Source of the DNA: Bradyrhizobium glycinis
Lineage (GTDB): Bacteria; Pseudomonadota; Alphaproteobacteria; Rhizobiales; Xanthobacteraceae
Direction of reading: 5' to 3'
Assembly: GCF_016031655.1 (NCBI RefSeq)
Contig: NZ_JACCHQ010000024.1
Span: forward strand, 1 to 64,000
DNA: 64,000 nucleotides
Each line of letters begins with the position of its first letter. The first letter of the stretch is position 1. A model generated the notes under the pieces. It had not been told where the DNA came from. It saw only the letters and a list, made by a program, of their open reading frames with translations, and ran no database searches. Shown piece by piece: positions 62,162 to 64,000 of this stretch. The translations under genes and the position numbers were made by a program.

Positions 62162-64000
62162 ATGCGTCGTATCCGACTCGTGATCGCAGATCGCCGCCCG
62201 ATCGTTTTGCAGGGTTTTGCGACGCTCTTTGCGACGGAGCGTGACTTCGAGATCGTTGCGTCCTGCATCAATGGAGCCGATTGCCTCGAAGCCGTCCGGA
62301 CGTTGACGCCGGATGTCGCGCTGGTCGAGGACGGATTTTCCGACGTGACGGCCTCGGCAATGCTCGCCGCCGCCATTGCCGAAAGCCTTCCCACACGGCT
62401 GGTCTTCTACACCGCATCGATCGCGCGCGGTGATCTTGCTGCGGCCATCGCAGCGGGTGCCTGTACGGCTATACCGATGCGCGAGGAGCCCGAGAACCTG
62501 TTGCAGTCCCTCAGGCTGGTGGCGCCGACCGCGCACCATGCGACGGCCGGCAATGGCGAATTTGGCGAAAATGGACTGGCAGCGCTGACGGACCAGGAAC
62601 ACAAGATCATACGCTTGGTCGCCAGCGGAATGTCGAACAAGGAGATTGCGCGTCAGCTCAAGGCCACCACAGGCACCATCCAGGCGCGGATCGATCACAT
62701 CGCTGCGCAGCTTGGCATCAAGAACCGGACGGAACTCGCAAGGTTCACCCTGTCGCGCCTCTACGGCGGGGTCGGCGCGCTTGCAGCTCTGATTTGGGCA
62801 GCGCTCGAGGACGTTCGATCCGCCAGCGCGACCGAAGTCGATGCTGCGGATGCAGACACTGTCACGGTCATGACCGCAGATGGCACCGGCGCGGTCATGA
62901 CCATCAAGATTGCCCCCCAAAGGGCGAACGCTGCTTCGGGGAAAACGGCCAAAGCCGTCCGCGTCGAGAATTCGCTGGCTGACATGCCGACGCGGGCGAG
63001 CAAGCTCATCGAATCCCGAGCCGATATTGCCCACAGCACGATCACAGTGCCGACACTCACCCCTTCAAGGGCGGGCCTGAGCAGCGCCGGCACGTTCATG
63101 ATGACGGCAGTCGGGGTCTCGCTCCTCAGCAGTCACGCCCAGGCGTTCAATGCCTGGGATAGCCCGAGCGATGTCTTTGCGTGGGCTGACGCGAACGCCC
63201 CCCGCGAGTTGGTCGCCCTCAATAGTCCCGGCAGGCCCGGCCTCAACGGCTTCGACAAGCTGCCCTGGCTCGATCCCGACATACACGATGAATCATTCGC
63301 CTTCGAGACTGCCCGAGCCGATGCCATGGCCAGAGGCGACGAGGTTCAGATCATCGATGCGGCCGCCCGCGAGGACGGCTTCAGTGTCAGCGATAACCCT
63401 CACATCGGATCCGGTGCCATCGACGCGCTGAGTGCTGATGGTGGCTTCGAACAGGCAGCCACAACGGGCGCGAAGAATGCCGAACACGGCATGACACAGG
63501 CGACCGCGATAGACGCACGCGATCATGAACAATCGCAGCGTGATTTTCAGGTCTCGGAAAACGGCGCCGAAGCAGGAAAGCCGAATGCCGAGCACGCGCC
63601 GCCGGACCACGCAGCAGATCAAGGGCAATCGCACGCTTCGGAGAGCGGCGCCGCAGCCGGCAAGAAGCACGCCGAACTCGTCCCGGCGGGGGACGATTCC
63701 ACGCGTGGACAATCGCAGCGTGATTTGCAGGACTCAGAAGACAGCGCAGCAGCCAGTCAGCATCAAGCCAAGCAGGACTCAGCCGGACACGACTCCAATC
63801 ATGAGCAATCGTATCGCGCTTCGGAGCCCGGTTCCGCCGCTGCCGAGCAGCGTGCCGACGATGACGGACCGGCAAGCCATGCCAGTTCCGGCCAATCGCA
63901 GCGTGACTTGCACCAGGCGCATTCAAACGGGTCTCAAAATCTGCATGCGGAGCCGGACCAAAAGGCTGGCGGCAACGGCCAAGCGAACCATGACGCCGGT
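62162..64000 (+). CDS. NarL/LuxR-type regulator fused to a hydrophobic and repeat-rich C-terminus (runs off window)
   Basis: At least 613 codons, open to the window end. Residues 1-120: receiver-like domain (RLVIADRRPIVLQGFATLF) with Asp10 of the acid pocket, but Glu56 at the normal phospho-Asp place (DVALVEDGF). Residues 141-195: LuxR helix-turn-helix (LTDQEHKIIRLVASGMSNKE and IARQLKATTGTIQARI). Residues 200-215 (LYGGVGALAALIWAAL) and 310-328 (GTFMMTAVGVSLLSSHAQA) are hydrophobic; the second looks like a signal-peptide end. From about 455 a hydrophilic repeat tail begins. Such fusions occur in Bradyrhizobium, but I know of no assigned function. Start ATG has only a weak ribosome site. Confidence 0.8.
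   Translation, partial: MRRIRLVIADRRPIVLQGFATLFATERDFEIVASCINGADCLEAVRTLTPDVALVEDGFSDVTASAMLAAAIAESLPTRLVFYTASIARGDLAAAIAAGACTAIPMREEPENLLQSLRLVAPTAHHATAGNGEFGENGLAALTDQEHKIIRLVASGMSNKEIARQLKATTGTIQARIDHIAAQLGIKNRTELARFTLSRLYGGVGALAALIWAALEDVRSASATEVDAADADTVTVMTADGTGAVMTIKIAPQRANAASGKTAKAVRVENSLADMPTRASKLIESRADIAHSTITVPTLTPSRAGLSSAGTFMMTAVGVSLLSSHAQAFNAWDSPSDVFAWADANAPRELVALNSPGRPGLNGFDKLPWLDPDIHDESFAFETARADAMARGDEVQIIDAAAREDGFSVSDNPHIGSGAIDALSADGGFEQAATTGAKNAEHGMTQATAIDARDHEQSQRDFQVSENGAEAGKPNAEHAPPDHAADQGQSHASESGAAAGKKHAELVPAGDDSTRGQSQRDLQDSEDSAAASQHQAKQDSAGHDSNHEQSYRASEPGSAAAEQRADDDGPASHASSGQSQRDLHQAHSNGSQNLHAEPDQKAGGNGQANHDAG
63530..64000 (+). repeat. Coding repeats in the tail of the LuxR-type protein
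   Basis: The hexamer CAATCG (Gln-Ser) recurs at 63530, 63626, 63710, 63806 and 63893, spaced 96, 84, 96 and 87 bases: alternating units of 32 and 28-29 residues. Units 1, 3 and 5 share QSQRDxQ/H; units 2 and 4 share QSxxASExGxAA. The tail is rich in A, S, H, D, E, Q and G and lacks hydrophobic core residues. Confidence 0.75.

Noticed and set aside
61829..63034. 401-codon open frame on the minus strand
   Set aside because: Overlaps the LuxR-type gene antisense and the dispersed repeat; the plus-strand frame has clear receiver and helix-turn-helix motifs.
63530..63960. CAATCG recurrences as a CRISPR or iteron array
   Set aside because: They lie in an open coding frame, vary in spacing by whole codons and only share short core matches, so they are protein repeats.

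Overview
The window looks like a chromosomal stretch of a high-GC alphaproteobacterium, most likely Bradyrhizobium or a close relative. The grounds are the GC-rich codon use, several intergenic palindrome families typical of that genus, a BcsS-type protein, the arrangement of the phosphonate genes and an Irr-type iron box. No rRNA, tRNA or CRISPR array was seen.

Layout. 1-283: the 5' end of an IS110-family transposase and its non-coding end, next to an intergenic palindrome. 418-7161: a luciferase-like oxidoreductase, then a six-gene catabolic operon on the minus strand (TctC-type binding protein, flavin reductase, fumarylacetoacetate-hydrolase family, oxo-dienoate hydratase, RidA, amidohydrolase) with a divergent IclR regulator whose start codon lies inside a perfect inverted repeat. 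7281-12262: sulfur and general metabolism (MetY, alpha/beta hydrolase, lysine/arginine-rich protein, SsuA-like protein, SDR).

12444-26757 is a large, apparently complete C-P lyase locus. phnGHIJKLMN with a PPOX flavoprotein runs on the minus strand; phnF runs divergently across a perfect operator palindrome; phnCDEE is on the minus strand; and a PhoB-box-driven trio on the plus strand encodes a hexapeptide acetyltransferase, a second PhnM and a DUF1045 protein with two HxT motifs. Uptake, activation, C-P cleavage and ribosyl phosphate handling are therefore all present, with two phnM copies and no phnP.

26761-48938 is mixed core and accessory content: a methanethiol-oxidase-like SBP56 protein with a membrane partner, two DapA-family proteins, a chemotaxis receptor, a MarR/enoyl-CoA hydratase pair, a frameshifted AAA ATPase, a tannase-family esterase, SerA, a triple-rhodanese protein, a PepSY/TonB-receptor iron uptake pair with a candidate Irr box, a GntR-controlled FAD dehydrogenase, and YgiQ.

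48939-64000 looks accessory: repeats, gene remnants, two more frameshifted genes, a TPR regulator divergent from a periplasmic binding protein, a lytic transglycosylase, a cellulose-synthase-like GT2 enzyme with BcsS, a small ORF encoding a predicted 29-residue membrane peptide, and at the right edge an unfinished gene joining a NarL/LuxR-type regulator (Glu at the phosphoacceptor position) to hydrophobic segments and a long hydrophilic repeat tail. The last is the most unusual protein in the window. All functions are inferred from reading the sequence; no database search was run.
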